Origin: Rugalucina vietnamica
Taxonomy: Eukaryota; Mollusca; Bivalvia; Lucinida; Lucinidae
Length of the DNA: 64,000 nucleotides
NCBI GenBank assembly: GCA_964017185.1
Contig: OZ024875.1
Coordinates: 65,219,043 to 65,283,042 of the forward strand
Direction of reading: 5' to 3'
Numbering within the stretch: the stretch's first letter is position 1; each line of letters begins with the position of its first letter. The notes under the pieces were generated by a model. It ran no database searches. It worked only from the letters and a program-made list of their open reading frames with translations, and was not told where the DNA came from. Below are positions 54,399 through 64,000 of the stretch, one piece after another. The translations under genes and the position numbers were made by a program.

Positions 54399-54429
54399 AA
54401 ATATTAGCGGAGGGGTTTCAACTCTCTTA

Positions 54430-54565
54430 TCAAAATGAGCATTTTGGATTTAGAAAGTAGAGGAATTGTGCTATCCCTGCAGCGAAAACAAAGGCGAGAA
54501 GCTGAACTGTGCTTTTGTTTTCTGCGGCATATGCAGAATGTTGATTTTCTCATGATGCGGCTCAA
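54430..54565 (+). mobile_element. 5'-truncated TGAGCC-ended MITE copy
   Basis: It begins within the core (TTTGGATTTAGAAAGTAGAG GAATTGTGCTATCC) and ends ATGTTGATTTTCTCATGATG CGGCTCA. The left terminus is absent. Confidence 0.65.
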
Positions 54566-54913
54566 TTATATTATCAAAGGTCAGCCGGCATGCTCAATGA
54601 AATTGCACTACATATCATTTCAGATGATTATCATATATCATTTGGAAAATGATTTTAATAATTAGTAGTACATGTATGTATTATTATTTCTTTTTTATGC
54701 CCCCAACTTCGAAGAAGTTGAGGGGGCATATTGGTTTGGGTCCAGTCCAGTGCGTGAGTTACGCTTAGCATTCGGTCAAGAACCGTTCGAGGTAGGGTCT
54801 TGAAATTTGGTATGCGGTTTGCATATGAAAATTAAGAGGACCCGTGTTTGTTTCTTTTAGGTAACTTCAAGGGAACTAGGGGCCCATTCTGTGAGAGTTA
54901 TTTCCCGTTTTAG

Positions 54914-56675
54914 CTCACATGAGCCGAAGGCTCACAAGGTGAGCTTATAGGATGGCCATGATCCACCGTCCGTCCGTCCGTCGTCGTCGTCGGTCTTCTC
55001 CTCTGAAACCCTATGGCCAATCAAAACCAAACTTGATGTGGAGCATCCTTAGGAAGGGGAAATGAAAGTCTATATAAATGTTCCAGGTCACATGACCAAG
55101 ATGGCCGCCATGTCCATATATGGTAAAAAACGACAAAAAATCTTCTTCTCTGGAACCGATGGACCGGTAGCATAGGGCACTCTGGTCCATTATAATTTAT
55201 ATAAATCATGACCTTGAGTTGACCTTGACCTATTTCATGGCAAGGTCAATTTTGGTTACATAGGCTTTTCAATGGAAAAAAGTGAAAACATTGATTTTTT
55301 CAGGAAGTCTTGAAGCCTGTGACCTGAATAGATACATCAATATGTTGTGCTAATGAAGTGTTGTGAGTATTAAAGGTGAAAGTCATTTCTTTACCTTTGT
55401 CAAAGGTCATTTACAAATTAAATGTAAAAAGTAATGTTCTCAGTAACCGCTTGACCAATCAAAGCCATTTCTTATATATAGTATCCTTGGGATGGGGGAA
55501 CTTAAGTTTATATAAACGGTCAAGGTCACATGACCGAAATGGCGGCAAGGCTATAAATAGAAAAAAACCTTTAAAAATCTTCTTCTCCTACGATTTTGAA
55601 ACTTGGCAGGAAGCATAAGGGGGAAGAGCTCTATAAAGTTTATATAAATTATGACCCTGGGATGACCTTGACCTATTTTACGGCAAGGTCAAAATAGGTC
55701 GCCCATGCGCTTGAATGGGAAAAATTGTCAAAATGTCATTTGAAGGGAAAAACCTTTCATTCTCCCTAAGAATGCTCCACATGAAGGTTGGCTTTGATTG
55801 GCCAAACGGTTTCAAAGAAGAAGAAGATATTTGAATATTATGATAATATACATGTATATTGCCCCTGGGTGGGGGCAAACTTGCCCCTGGGGTCCATTTT
55901 TTTTCAGAATCATAAATTGACAGTCCATTTGTCCATTTCCAGAGAGTTTATATAAATGGTTAAGGTCACATGAACAAGATGGCCACCATGGCTATAAAAA
56001 GCAAAAACCTTTGAAAATCTTCTTCTCAAGAACCAGAAGGCCTATGATTTTGAAACTAGGCATGAAACATCAAGGAGTTGAGCTCTACAAAATTTATATA
56101 AATCATGACCTTGGGAATCAGGTACATATACCTTGAAACATATCGTAAGCCGAATGAGCAGCTATTTTCCCAATAGGTGGCCACTCAGTTACCTAAACTT
56201 AACTAAAAATATGAAAACATACATAAGGCGCCAACAGCACAAAAAAATTAAACACCAAGACATAAAACAAAAAGAAACACCAAAGAAGTATCGCCTTGGA
56301 ACGATCAGTAACACAAAGTTACTGGCGGGCTAAAACCGGTTTTACATGGTCATAACCTCACCCTCAGCTTCTGCAGTGGTTCATAACATTTAGTTAGTTC
56401 TTCGGTCCTCGTGGTGAATCTCTAACTAGTCAATGAATCATCAAGAAAAAACAAATAAATCATGATAAACATCCTGAGGACTCACATATTGAGTAAGCTG
56501 CCCGACGATGGAGATCCCTGGGCGCCGAATAACCTACTAACTCCGGAGCAAAAGAAAAACACCAGTTGGACCCCGGCGGGGTCCAAAAAGTTTGTATAAA
56601 TAATGATACTGGAATGACCTTGACCTATTTTATGGCAAGGTCAGCTGAGGTTGCATATCCAGATCTCAAGTGAGC
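54914..56675 (+). mobile_element. AGCTCAC-ended Helitron-like repeat, copy B
   Basis: The left end has AGCTCACATGAGCCGAAGGC TCACAAGGTGAGCT, a compound hairpin. It ends near AAGTGAGCAT. Internal diverged units of about 450 bp carry GGTCACATGACC, AAGATGGC, TGACCTTGACCTA and GGCAAGGTCA. Frames in it are not genes. It is interrupted by the module at 56,115-56,590. Confidence 0.55.
56115..56590 (-). mobile_element. 3' module of a Penelope-like element, copy 2
   Basis: Inverted relative to 39,540-40,140, with the same blocks (TAGGTGGCCACTCAGTTACC, ATCGCCTTGGAACGATCAGT, GATGGAGATCCCTGGGCG). Flanking sequence of about 30 bp (TTTATATAAATCATGACC-like) is present on both sides, as if the target was duplicated. 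Confidence 0.5.
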
Positions 56676-57122
56676 ATTTACATGACCATTGGTCCTCTGG
56701 TTAATTCTTGATAAAGTGAATAGATAGTGGGTACCTTGTGTGCGCAACTCCTCCTACAGTTTAATACCGATTCTCTTGAAACTTTACAGATATTGTGGCC
56801 ATGCTTTGAAGATATGCATATCATTTGGACATAATCCCCAGATTAATTTTTGTCCCTTTTTTTAAATTTGAACTTGGTCTGAAGATATGCATGTCGTTTG
56901 AATATAATCCTCAGATTATTTTTGTCATTTGAACTTAGTCATTTTGTCTTTGAATTTGAACTTAGTCTTTTTGTCTTTCTTTTTCGTGAATTTTAGTGAA
57001 TGGATATAGGGTAGTTTGTGTGCGCATATCCTCCTACAGTTGAATACCGATACTTTTGAAACTTTACATATGTTGTGGCCATGTTTTGAAGATACGCATG
57101 TGGTTGGGATATAGTCCTCACA

Positions 57123-57377
57123 TTACGAAAACTTGCCCATGCAATATACATAGATTTTTAAAGCTGTAAAAAAATGAAAATTTTCAGTAGAAAATTTTTG
57201 ATGTTTTTCTTAGTTTTACTCAAAACACAGTTTGTGGGTACATGTTAGAACCGCCTCGGAGTACCCACAATCTATGCTTTGGAGCAAAAATAAATATACC
57301 CTCCATACCCCAGTTATGCTATATAAAAGAGGGGTATAAGGGGATATACATTACATGGACATGTTTTCCTGATGAAA
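57123..57377. mobile_element. palindromic MITE (CGAAAACATGTCC family), copy 2
   Basis: The ends ACGAAAACTTGCCCATGCAA and ATTACATGGACATGTTTTCC are complementary in family terms. The core has GTGGGTACATGTTAGAACCG CCTCGG and an inverted ACCCACAATCTATG. It lies inside the ATGCCCCC repeat. Confidence 0.7.
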
Positions 57378-57746
57378 TTATGTTTTGTCACTACTTTTGC
57401 AATTTGAACTTAGTCATTTTTCAGACACTTTCACAATGAAAGTGAGGTACCTTTTGGGGGCATGCATTTTCTAGTTATTTCAATTAATAAAGCTCGTGTA
57501 GTTTTGGACAATGGCAAGAATCCGAATCTTTTCTGAAATTTTAATAAATAAACAGTTATAACGTGACCACATTGTTATTTATTTTGAATAACCTTGAAAA
57601 GCAAAACTTACAGACCTGTTCTAGATACTTATAAAAGTAAATGGAAGCCAATGGAGCCAATGGAGTCGGATGGCGTCGGTTTATGGTCAGAATAAATTCA
57701 AACATCAGTGACATTGGCCGGATGTCCTCTATGAGTACTATATCAC

Positions 57747-58040
57747 TAAAACATTTCCGTGTAATATATACCCCCTTTAACCCAACTTTTATATAATAAA
57801 ATTGGGGTATGCAGGGGTATACTATTTTTCTTTAATATTTTTGCTCCAAAACATTGATTGTGGGTACTCGTTAGAACCGCCTCGCTGAGGCTCGCTGAGG
57901 CGGTTCTAACGTGTACCCACAATCTATGTTTTGAGCGAAAATAAGAAAAAAATGTCAAACATTTTCTATCGAAAATTTTCTATTTTTTGAACTTTAGAAA
58001 AATCTGTATATTACATGGCCGTGTTTTCGTAATGTACATG
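57747..58040. mobile_element. palindromic MITE, copy 3, with extended hairpin centre
   Basis: Ends are AAAACATTTCCGTGTAATAT and ATTACATGGCCGTGTTTTCG. The centre CGTTAGAACCGCCTCGCTGA ... GAGGCGGTTCTAACG is a near-perfect palindrome with an internal GCTGAGGCTC duplication. Confidence 0.8.
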
Positions 58041-58764
58041 TAACATGACCAGCTTAGCCAACACCATCCAAAACAAGGATCCACTTGATGCCGCCTTGTC
58101 ACTTTTGGGTAACTCATAGAATTCAATATGGATTTAAATGGGTTGCCAACTGTCAAAACCTTACAGTATTAGGGCTAAATGTGCAGTACAGGCCTGGCCA
58201 ACCTGAAAATTTGTTCCTTGCAAAACCTATTTGGCCGGAATTTTCTCTCGCTTTGTCAGATTTACTTTTCGTGTACTGAGCTCGACAGTACGATGGTAAT
58301 TACCACCTTATTTGTTTATGAATTATTTGAGGCCTGCGGCCTTGTGTTCAAACACCTTTCTCGTGATCCATCGAATGTCTGAACACTGAAAAACATGGTT
58401 GATTTCTATATTGTTTAGATCTTTGAGTTTATTTTGAAGGAAATGCTAGCTAATTGCATAAAAAATTAATCTACTATCTTACAGTTTATTTCTAGGTGTG
58501 TTCCCCCGGTCTGTTTTACATTCACACATCATATCAAAGTGGCATCCTGGGTCTAGTGGGGAACAGAGTCAGCAAGGCAAAAACGTATTATTTCTTGAAA
58601 TTTTACATGAACTAAAATAAGCACTGTTGTTATGGACAATTTTAAAAATTGTAAATATTCATGGTCGTATTTCTTGTCAAACCGGTGTCAGGGTTCTGTA
58701 GATGTATTTATAGAAATACAGTACAGGTTAAAACAATTTGCTCTCAGTCTATGAATTAATAATG
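58041..58764. other. no gene recognised
   Basis: Short frames (58,085-58,279, 58,179-58,382) overlap and carry no domain. No repeat border is supported. Confidence 0.4.
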
Positions 58765-59240
58765 CAGCTTTCACACTTATCACGATTCGACCACGATTGG
58801 TATCGTAGTCTTCATCGTGGACCAATCGGGACTATCGTATCCAATCCTATCAGATCGCATCACATCTTGATGTCAATCGTGATTATCGGGCTATTCGTGG
58901 AAATTTTTTGTCTGCTAAAAATTTTGCCACGGTTACCACGATTGGCGGGACTATCGTGACCATCGCATCAGATCGTATGACATCGTAACAAATCGCAACA
59001 AGTCGTATCTCATCTTGTTCCTAAATCGCGGTGATCGGGATCGATCAAAACACCGCGATCTGTTGAGATGAGTTGCGATCTCCTAAGAATTGTTACGGTC
59101 TGTTACGATTCGAGAAAAGTTGCCTGGCCCGATTAACTACGAGGCGATGCGAGTGACTCCCGATAGAATACGATCTGATACAAGTAAATGCCGTTTTTGC
59201 CACGGATGTTTACGATCTGTTACGAATTATCAATACATTA
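58765..59240. mobile_element. ATCGTGATTCG-motif repeat, one end seen
   Basis: It starts GCTTTCACACTTATCACGAT TCG and is packed with permuted CGATTG/ATCGTGA/TACGATC motifs for about 470 bp. The style matches the TIR elements at 16,355 and 41,173 (each with a TCACAC-type end and motif-scrambled body). The opposite terminus was not found. Confidence 0.45.
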
Positions 59241-60026
59241 AATACGAGGGGGGTTCAAAAAGTTCGAGGAAAAGTGCTGCCAAATTTGTAATTGTCATGA
59301 GAAATATGTTCTCTGTACGTAAATTAACATATAGTCAACATATGCACAAAATTTGAATAAACTCGGATGAAAATTAGGCATTAAATCACGTGCGTTTCTA
59401 AGGTAACAACAGTAAAACCGGCCAAACGTCATAACAACGTCATGTTATACGCATTTATGCCGCTGTTGGCTAGCTCTTAAGCATTTTTGAAATCTTCCTG
59501 GCACACCAGGGGCGTCTAATTGTCAGTTCTGTGTGTATAGCCATCTTCTATTCTTGTACAGCTCGATTTGTGTCGGACCTGTTCAGAAACCACTTTGTTG
59601 GTTTTCTCAGTATTTTATGTACACTTCGTTGTGCACCAGCATGACAAGTGCAAACAATATGTAAACTGTGATGTGCGTCATAACTTTGCTATTAAGGTTT
59701 TCTGCCTGCTGCTGCCGCCAAACAGGATTAATCCATATCCAAATTAATTATCAAGACCAGTTTTTGTCTATCGCACGCTGACAGTTGACGTCAACACGGT
59801 GTTCATACCCGTTGCGGTATGTTTTTCAGCTGTTGTAAACGAAAGCGCCGTTTGACAAACGCTGACTGCTGATGTTAATATAAGGTGTAAATACCTCCAG
59901 ACGCATGTACATGTAGCTTTATTACATGACTACGCCCATGTCATCATCGACATAGATCTTTCTTAGCATCATGGAAATATCTCAGTTGAACGTTTTTATT
60001 CTTTCTATGATTTACTCAAAATGTGG
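59241..60026. other. intergenic with a mariner-like end and MITE fragment
   Basis: 59,246 begins TACGAGGGGGGTTCAAAAAG TTCG, which resembles an end of mariner-type elements. No partner end or transposase is seen. At 59,555-59,612 an inverted fragment of the TGAGCC MITE has GTGTCGGACCTGTTCAGAAA and TTGTTGGTTTTCTCA. Confidence 0.35.
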
Positions 60027-60231
60027 TGGTTCGTCTCTCACTAATGAGAAAGACCATCATTATTTCTTGAATAGGTTTGTGTGTGTTGGTGAGTTCTTTG
60101 ATGGCTGACTAGGCCAATTCTAGCTCTAAACTGTCGGTTGCAAGTAGAGCAAGTCAATGTCATTGAATCAGCTGGTGGCCCATTGGTATTGGCTTTGCGT
60201 TCTCTGCGCTTTCTTTCAGCTTCACAGATTC
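60027..60231 (-). pseudogene. 3' end of the C2H2-finger LINE, severely 5'-truncated
   Basis: Minus-strand sense encodes GICEAERKRRERKANTNGPP, then CSTCNRQFRARIGLVSHQRT H and the same 3' end (TCATTAGTGAGAGACGAAC) as the larger copy at 20,815. It breaks at about 60,231 next to a GCCGAGGCGGTCCTAACG piece of the palindromic MITE. Confidence 0.75.
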
Positions 60232-60504
60232 CGACGCGCCGAGGCGGTCCTAACGGGCACACTCTATCCGTGCGACGAGCTTGTCCACGTACGATTTTTC
60301 TACTCTGTACTATACCACATTGCAACATCATCTGATCAAAGAAAACTACTCGATTTGATAGAGTGGAAATTTCAAAACGGCATTAAAACTATGGTTCACT
60401 TTATGTGGTCTGTAATGACAGCAAGAATTTTTTCACTTCCTCTGACCAAAGACGATTTACACTTTGGTCATGTCAGAATGTATGCGACGCCTTATTATAT
60501 CTCC

Positions 60505-62110
60505 TGGATTTAATATATTTACATTAGATTTGGAACCAGGTTTTAAAAGCAAATTGTTGGAATTCCGATGGGTACAAATTTTGTACCTATTGCGCCCTTT
60601 TTGTAGCTGAGTTATTTTTTATACTGCTACGACAAAGGTTAATTGATTCTCTTAACCTTGACAACTAGTTTATGTTAACGAGGCTTTTAATTCGACTTCC
60701 AGGAACCTCGATGACCTTCTGAACATTGATAACCCTTATTTCGAAGGCATGGACTGTCAAATTTATCCATCTGAACTACAGTTCAACACCTGAGATACCG
60801 AAACCCCATTTTCAGATACATACATTTCTATTGCAAATGGATTTGCTTCATCTAAAACTAATGATAAGCGCGATGACTTTGACATAGCAAATTTTCGTTT
60901 TTTGGATCGGGTGACGTACCTGGTCGTGCTGATTATGGTGCGAAATAAATGTTTAACAGCCAAAATTCTCCAGCATAAACTTCGAAAAATATTTTCTAAA
61001 CTTTATCGCAGGCACTATGAAAGACGCTTTAACGTGAGGACAACTGTTGGCGCCTTATGTATGTTTTCATAGTTTTAGTTAAGTTAAGGTAACTGAGTGG
61101 CCACCTATTGGGAAAATAGCTGCTCATTCGGCTTATGATATGTTTCATGGTATAAGTACCTGATTGTTAGTTTGGTTTTTTTCCACCTCGATTTTTGGAG
61201 TGGGAATCTTTTTCTGATTGCGCCTTTTCCTGATCTTTGCCTACTTTTTACCTTTTCATAATTTTATGGTGACCTGTGTTTAAAATATTAAGAAACTTAT
61301 AGGAAGGATTTTTCTGTTCATTTAAGAAAAACCATCATACGTAACCAGGACCGTCGTTACAAACGTATAGAATATATATTTGATGCGACAGTCTGCATTC
61401 TTAGTTATTAACCCAATCACGGTTAATAACTATGCTTCTTTCTTTAATTGCATGCTGGCGGGTCGAGCGTCAGGACTCTATGATGGTCCTAACTTAAAAG
61501 CTATTAATTTTAGTTGGTTTTGGCTTGAGCTTGTTGTCTGTTGCTTGGCCCACCGGGGTTCAACTAGTGGTTTCGTTTGCTCCAGATTTTCAGACATGTA
61601 TGTCGCCCAGGGATCTCCATCACCGGGCAGCTTATTGTATCTGTACGAAGTCATCGTTGCTTTTGATTCATAATGGTGTTTATTATGATTTATTCCTTTG
61701 TCATTGATGATTCATTGACTAGTTAGAGATTCATCATGAGGACCGAACAACTAACTAAATGTTGTGAATCACTGCAGGAGTGAGGATGAATTAATGGCCA
61801 TTTAAAATAGATTTAAGCCTGCCAGTAATTTATATTACTGATCGTTCCAAGGCGATACCTTTGTTGTGGTACTAATTGTTTTATGTTTTGGTGTTGAGTT
61901 TTGTGCTGTTTGTACCTTATGTAGGTTTTCATACATTTAGTCAAGTTCGGGTAACTGAGTGACCGTCTGTTGGGAAATAGCTGCTCATTCGGCTTACGAT
62001 ATGTTCCCTTAGTATTTAAGTACGTTATTGTCAATTTAGTTTTTCCCACTTTGGTTTATGGAGTGGGAATTTCTTTCTTATTGTGCCATTACCTGATTAT
62101 TGCCCACGTT
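60505..62110 (+). pseudogene. decayed Penelope-like reverse transcriptase and 3' module
   Basis: Coding sense with stops and frameshifts: KQIVGIPMGTNFVPIA near 60,550, LDDLLNIDNPYFEGM near 60,705, then SNGFASSKTNDKRDDF-like sequence (frame-broken) and LTAKILQHKLRKIFSKLYRR H near 60,960-61,015. The YxDD-type motif has become NLDD. The 3' module (GGTAACTGAGTGGCCACCTA at 61,087, and a diverged repeat at 61,930-62,010) matches the copies at 39.5 and 56.1 kb. Assignment to Penelope-like elements is from memory of similar molluscan proteins. Confidence 0.55.
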
Positions 62111-62367
62111 TACCCTTTTACCACAAATGAGTTTATTTCACGAACATGGTTGTAAGATGCGAACAGAATGTAGCAAACTTTAATGAGAACGGCCAGCTTC
62201 TGACAATCCACGCTGACTTCTGACGTCATCAAGGCGTGAAGGTGATAATACCTTATAGTGCTTCTCGGCATTGATCGTACGGAATGGCTATTTACAGACA
62301 ACTGTCTAACTGTTCTAACCACTGTTCACCTCGCGTTCTCGTCACGATAACATATAATTGTAATATA

Positions 62368-62603
62368 TGAGCCTCCTCGTGGGAAAACCAACAATGGGGT
62401 TTCAGAACAGGTCCGACATAAACCGGCCTGTAAAAGCACAGAAAAGAGCTACAAGCTTGAAATTTCGGATTTAAGTAGAAGAGGAATTGTACTATCCGAG
62501 TAGCGAAAATAAATGCACTGATCAGCTTCGCGGTTACCGCGAAGCTGCTCTGCGTCTTTGTTTTTGCATATGCAAATTGTTGGTTTTCCCATGAGGCGGC
62601 TCA
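62368..62603 (+). mobile_element. TGAGCC-ended MITE with TATA target duplication
   Basis: The ends TGAGCCTCCTCGTGGGAAAA and TTTTCCCATGAGGCGGCTCA lie between TATA at 62,364-62,367 and TATA at 62,604-62,607. It is inserted into the left end of the palindromic MITE that continues to 62,864. Confidence 0.85.
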
Positions 62604-62864
62604 TATACTCCCTTTGTACCCCACTTTTATATAGCTAAACTGGGGTATGCAGGAATATACCTATTTTTCTTATTTTGCTCCAAAACATAGATTTTTGGTA
62701 CTCGTTAAACCCACCTCTGCGAGGCGGTTCTAACGCCGGTGAACACATAAGCTATGTTTTGAGTAAAAATCAGAAAATTGTATATAAAAAAAAATCCACT
62801 GAAAATTTTCAATTTTCACAACCTAAAAAATCTCAGTATATTGCATGGGCAAGTTTTCGTAATA
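62604..62864. mobile_element. palindromic MITE, copy 4 (interrupted at its left end)
   Basis: It continues from ATACTCCCTTTGTACCCC and ends GCATGGGCAAGTTTTCGTAA. The core has TTAAACCCACCTCTGCGAGG CGGTTCTAACG. The first few bases lie to the left of the nested MITE (about 62,350-62,367). Confidence 0.75.
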
Positions 62865-62909
62865 AACTTCGCAATTGGGTGCAATGAGATGTGCTAGACA
62901 GATCTATCA

Positions 62910-63147
62910 CGAAAACATGTCCGTGTAATGAATACCCCCTTATACCCCACTATTATATAGCAAAACTGGGGTATGCAGGGGTATACATATTTTTCTTATT
63001 TTTGCTCCAAAACATAGAGGCGGTTCTAACGTGTGCCCACAATCTATGTTTTGAGCAAAAATAAGAAAAATATTGACATTTTCTACTCAAAATTTTCATT
63101 TTTTACAACTTTAAAAATCTCTGTATATTACATGGACATCTTTTCGT
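62910..63147. mobile_element. palindromic MITE, copy 5
   Basis: The ends CGAAAACATGTCCGTGTAAT and ATTACATGGACATCTTTTCG are well matched. The core hairpin is shortened: the left half of the GTGGGTACTCGTTAGAACCG arm is missing. Only about 45 bp separate it from copy 4. Confidence 0.8.
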
Positions 63148-64000
63148 AATGGTTGGGCGTGGAAAAATGATACATTTTTATCCTTTTGCATCAAACATTT
63201 ATTCAAACACTACACAAATGTCATTTCGGCATGTATGTAAAGTAATGAAATACACAAGCGTGTGATTTTGTACAATTGGCATAAACTGGTACGAGGATTT
63301 GTACACAAGTTTGCAGACGTCGTTTCAAACAGAAAAGATAACTGCATATCATGTAATTACATAAATATACTTTTCCCCCAATCATACGTTCTAAAAGGCA
63401 CGAAAACATTCTACGATAGATAATTTAAACAACACATGAAACAATCCTCAACCTGACGCCAAACTGTCTTCAATAAATATCACAACTGTATTTTATGGTA
63501 AATTTTTACAAATAAAAATACTGACAGTATACATTTTTCACTACTATTTATTTCCTAACAAATCTAATATCTATATGATCCTACAAATTCTTAAAACCGG
63601 GGCAAATCCCATGACAGGTTCTCTGCAAGCACTGACGAAAAGAAGTGACCAGTCATTGTTAAAAATAAATTGCTGAAGACTTGTGCTGGCATCTAAACAT
63701 TAGAAATCGCACCAACCGACAAGCAAGAGAAATAATCAAACAGTGATTACACGATAAGAACTAATTCATAGGAAAATTGAGAAACGATGACCAAAATAAC
63801 TTACTGTTTGTGAATATTGGCGAAATCAGAAGACCCTGTCAGGAGATAGCCCCATACAGGCATATATGTAACAATACCTCTATGCATAATAATCAACGAT
63901 GCGCTCATATGTTGGCGGTTCTAACAAGTATTTGGAGCAAATATATATATACACATGTATATAAGATGAATACCATATCTAGAAAACTGTAAAGCCTCCG
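63148..64000 (-). other. possible 3' UTR of a minus-strand gene beyond the window
   Basis: A minus-strand AATAAA near 63,192 precedes a cleavage-like region, and the sequence to the right is AT-rich without repeats. No coding exon is visible, so this is a weak inference. A short piece at about 63,912-63,930 (GGCGGTTCTAACAAG) recalls the palindromic MITE core. Confidence 0.2.

Larger units (their letters stand above)
54697..57474 (+). mobile_element. ATGCCCCC-ended Helitron-like repeat hosting other elements
   Basis: The left end is ATGCCCCCAACTTCGAAGAA followed by GTTGAGGGGGCAT, a perfect stem. The right end is TTTGGGGGCATGCATTTTCT AG. Two diverged copies of a roughly 300-bp block (AATACCGATTCTCTTGAAAC at 56,761 and its relative at 57,042) form its internal repeat. 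It contains the AGCTCAC repeat, a Penelope 3' module and a palindromic MITE. Confidence 0.55.

Overview
The window looks like nuclear DNA of a marine bivalve mollusc; I cannot name the species. Two host genes with introns can be read. The rest is interspersed repeats of kinds known from bivalves: Helitron2/pearl-like elements with central tandem arrays, short foldback and TIR elements, tRNA-derived SINEs, and many 5'-truncated non-LTR retrotransposons. There are no bacterial-type operons, ribosome binding sites or CRISPR arrays.

Left third (about 5.1-16.3 kb, minus strand): the gene for mitochondrial ATP synthase subunit gamma (ATP5F1C). Six coding exons were placed with GT-AG borders, and all phases agree. 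The gene carries two unusual internal arrays. Exon 4 is followed by nine tandem partial copies of its own 3' part plus the 5' splice site (9,236-10,637). Exon 6 is followed by three such copies (5,602-6,042). Intron 3 holds a 35-bp minisatellite split by a foldback element, which is itself split by a Helitron-like element. The array in that element repeats a perfect inverted nuclear-receptor site (GGTCAnnnTGACC) nine times.

Middle (16.3-38.8 kb): transposon territory. It holds a PIF/Harbinger-like MITE (TTA duplication), a long-armed foldback with another element in one arm, and a TIR element with an AACAT duplication that contains an APE/RT retrotransposon with a C-terminal C2H2 finger. A run of eight further non-LTR fragments follows (24-36.8 kb), one with an open 777-codon EN-RT frame. 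Then come a SINE whose empty site is preserved in a neighbouring duplicate, and a hAT-type element with an exact 8-bp duplication.

Right part (39-64 kb): a pair of 5S-rRNA-like repeats, a large TIR element, and a four-exon gene for a CARD plus coiled-coil protein (45,980-50,205, plus strand), probably an innate-immune or death-signalling adaptor. The CARD is split by an intron carrying a pogo/Tigger-like element. Beyond it lie nested Helitron-like elements, five copies of a palindromic MITE, eight full or partial copies of a TGAGCC-ended MITE (counted over the whole window), and a decayed Penelope-like reverse transcriptase. The two host genes show no functional link. The main story is how mobile and tandem DNA has filled their introns and flanks.
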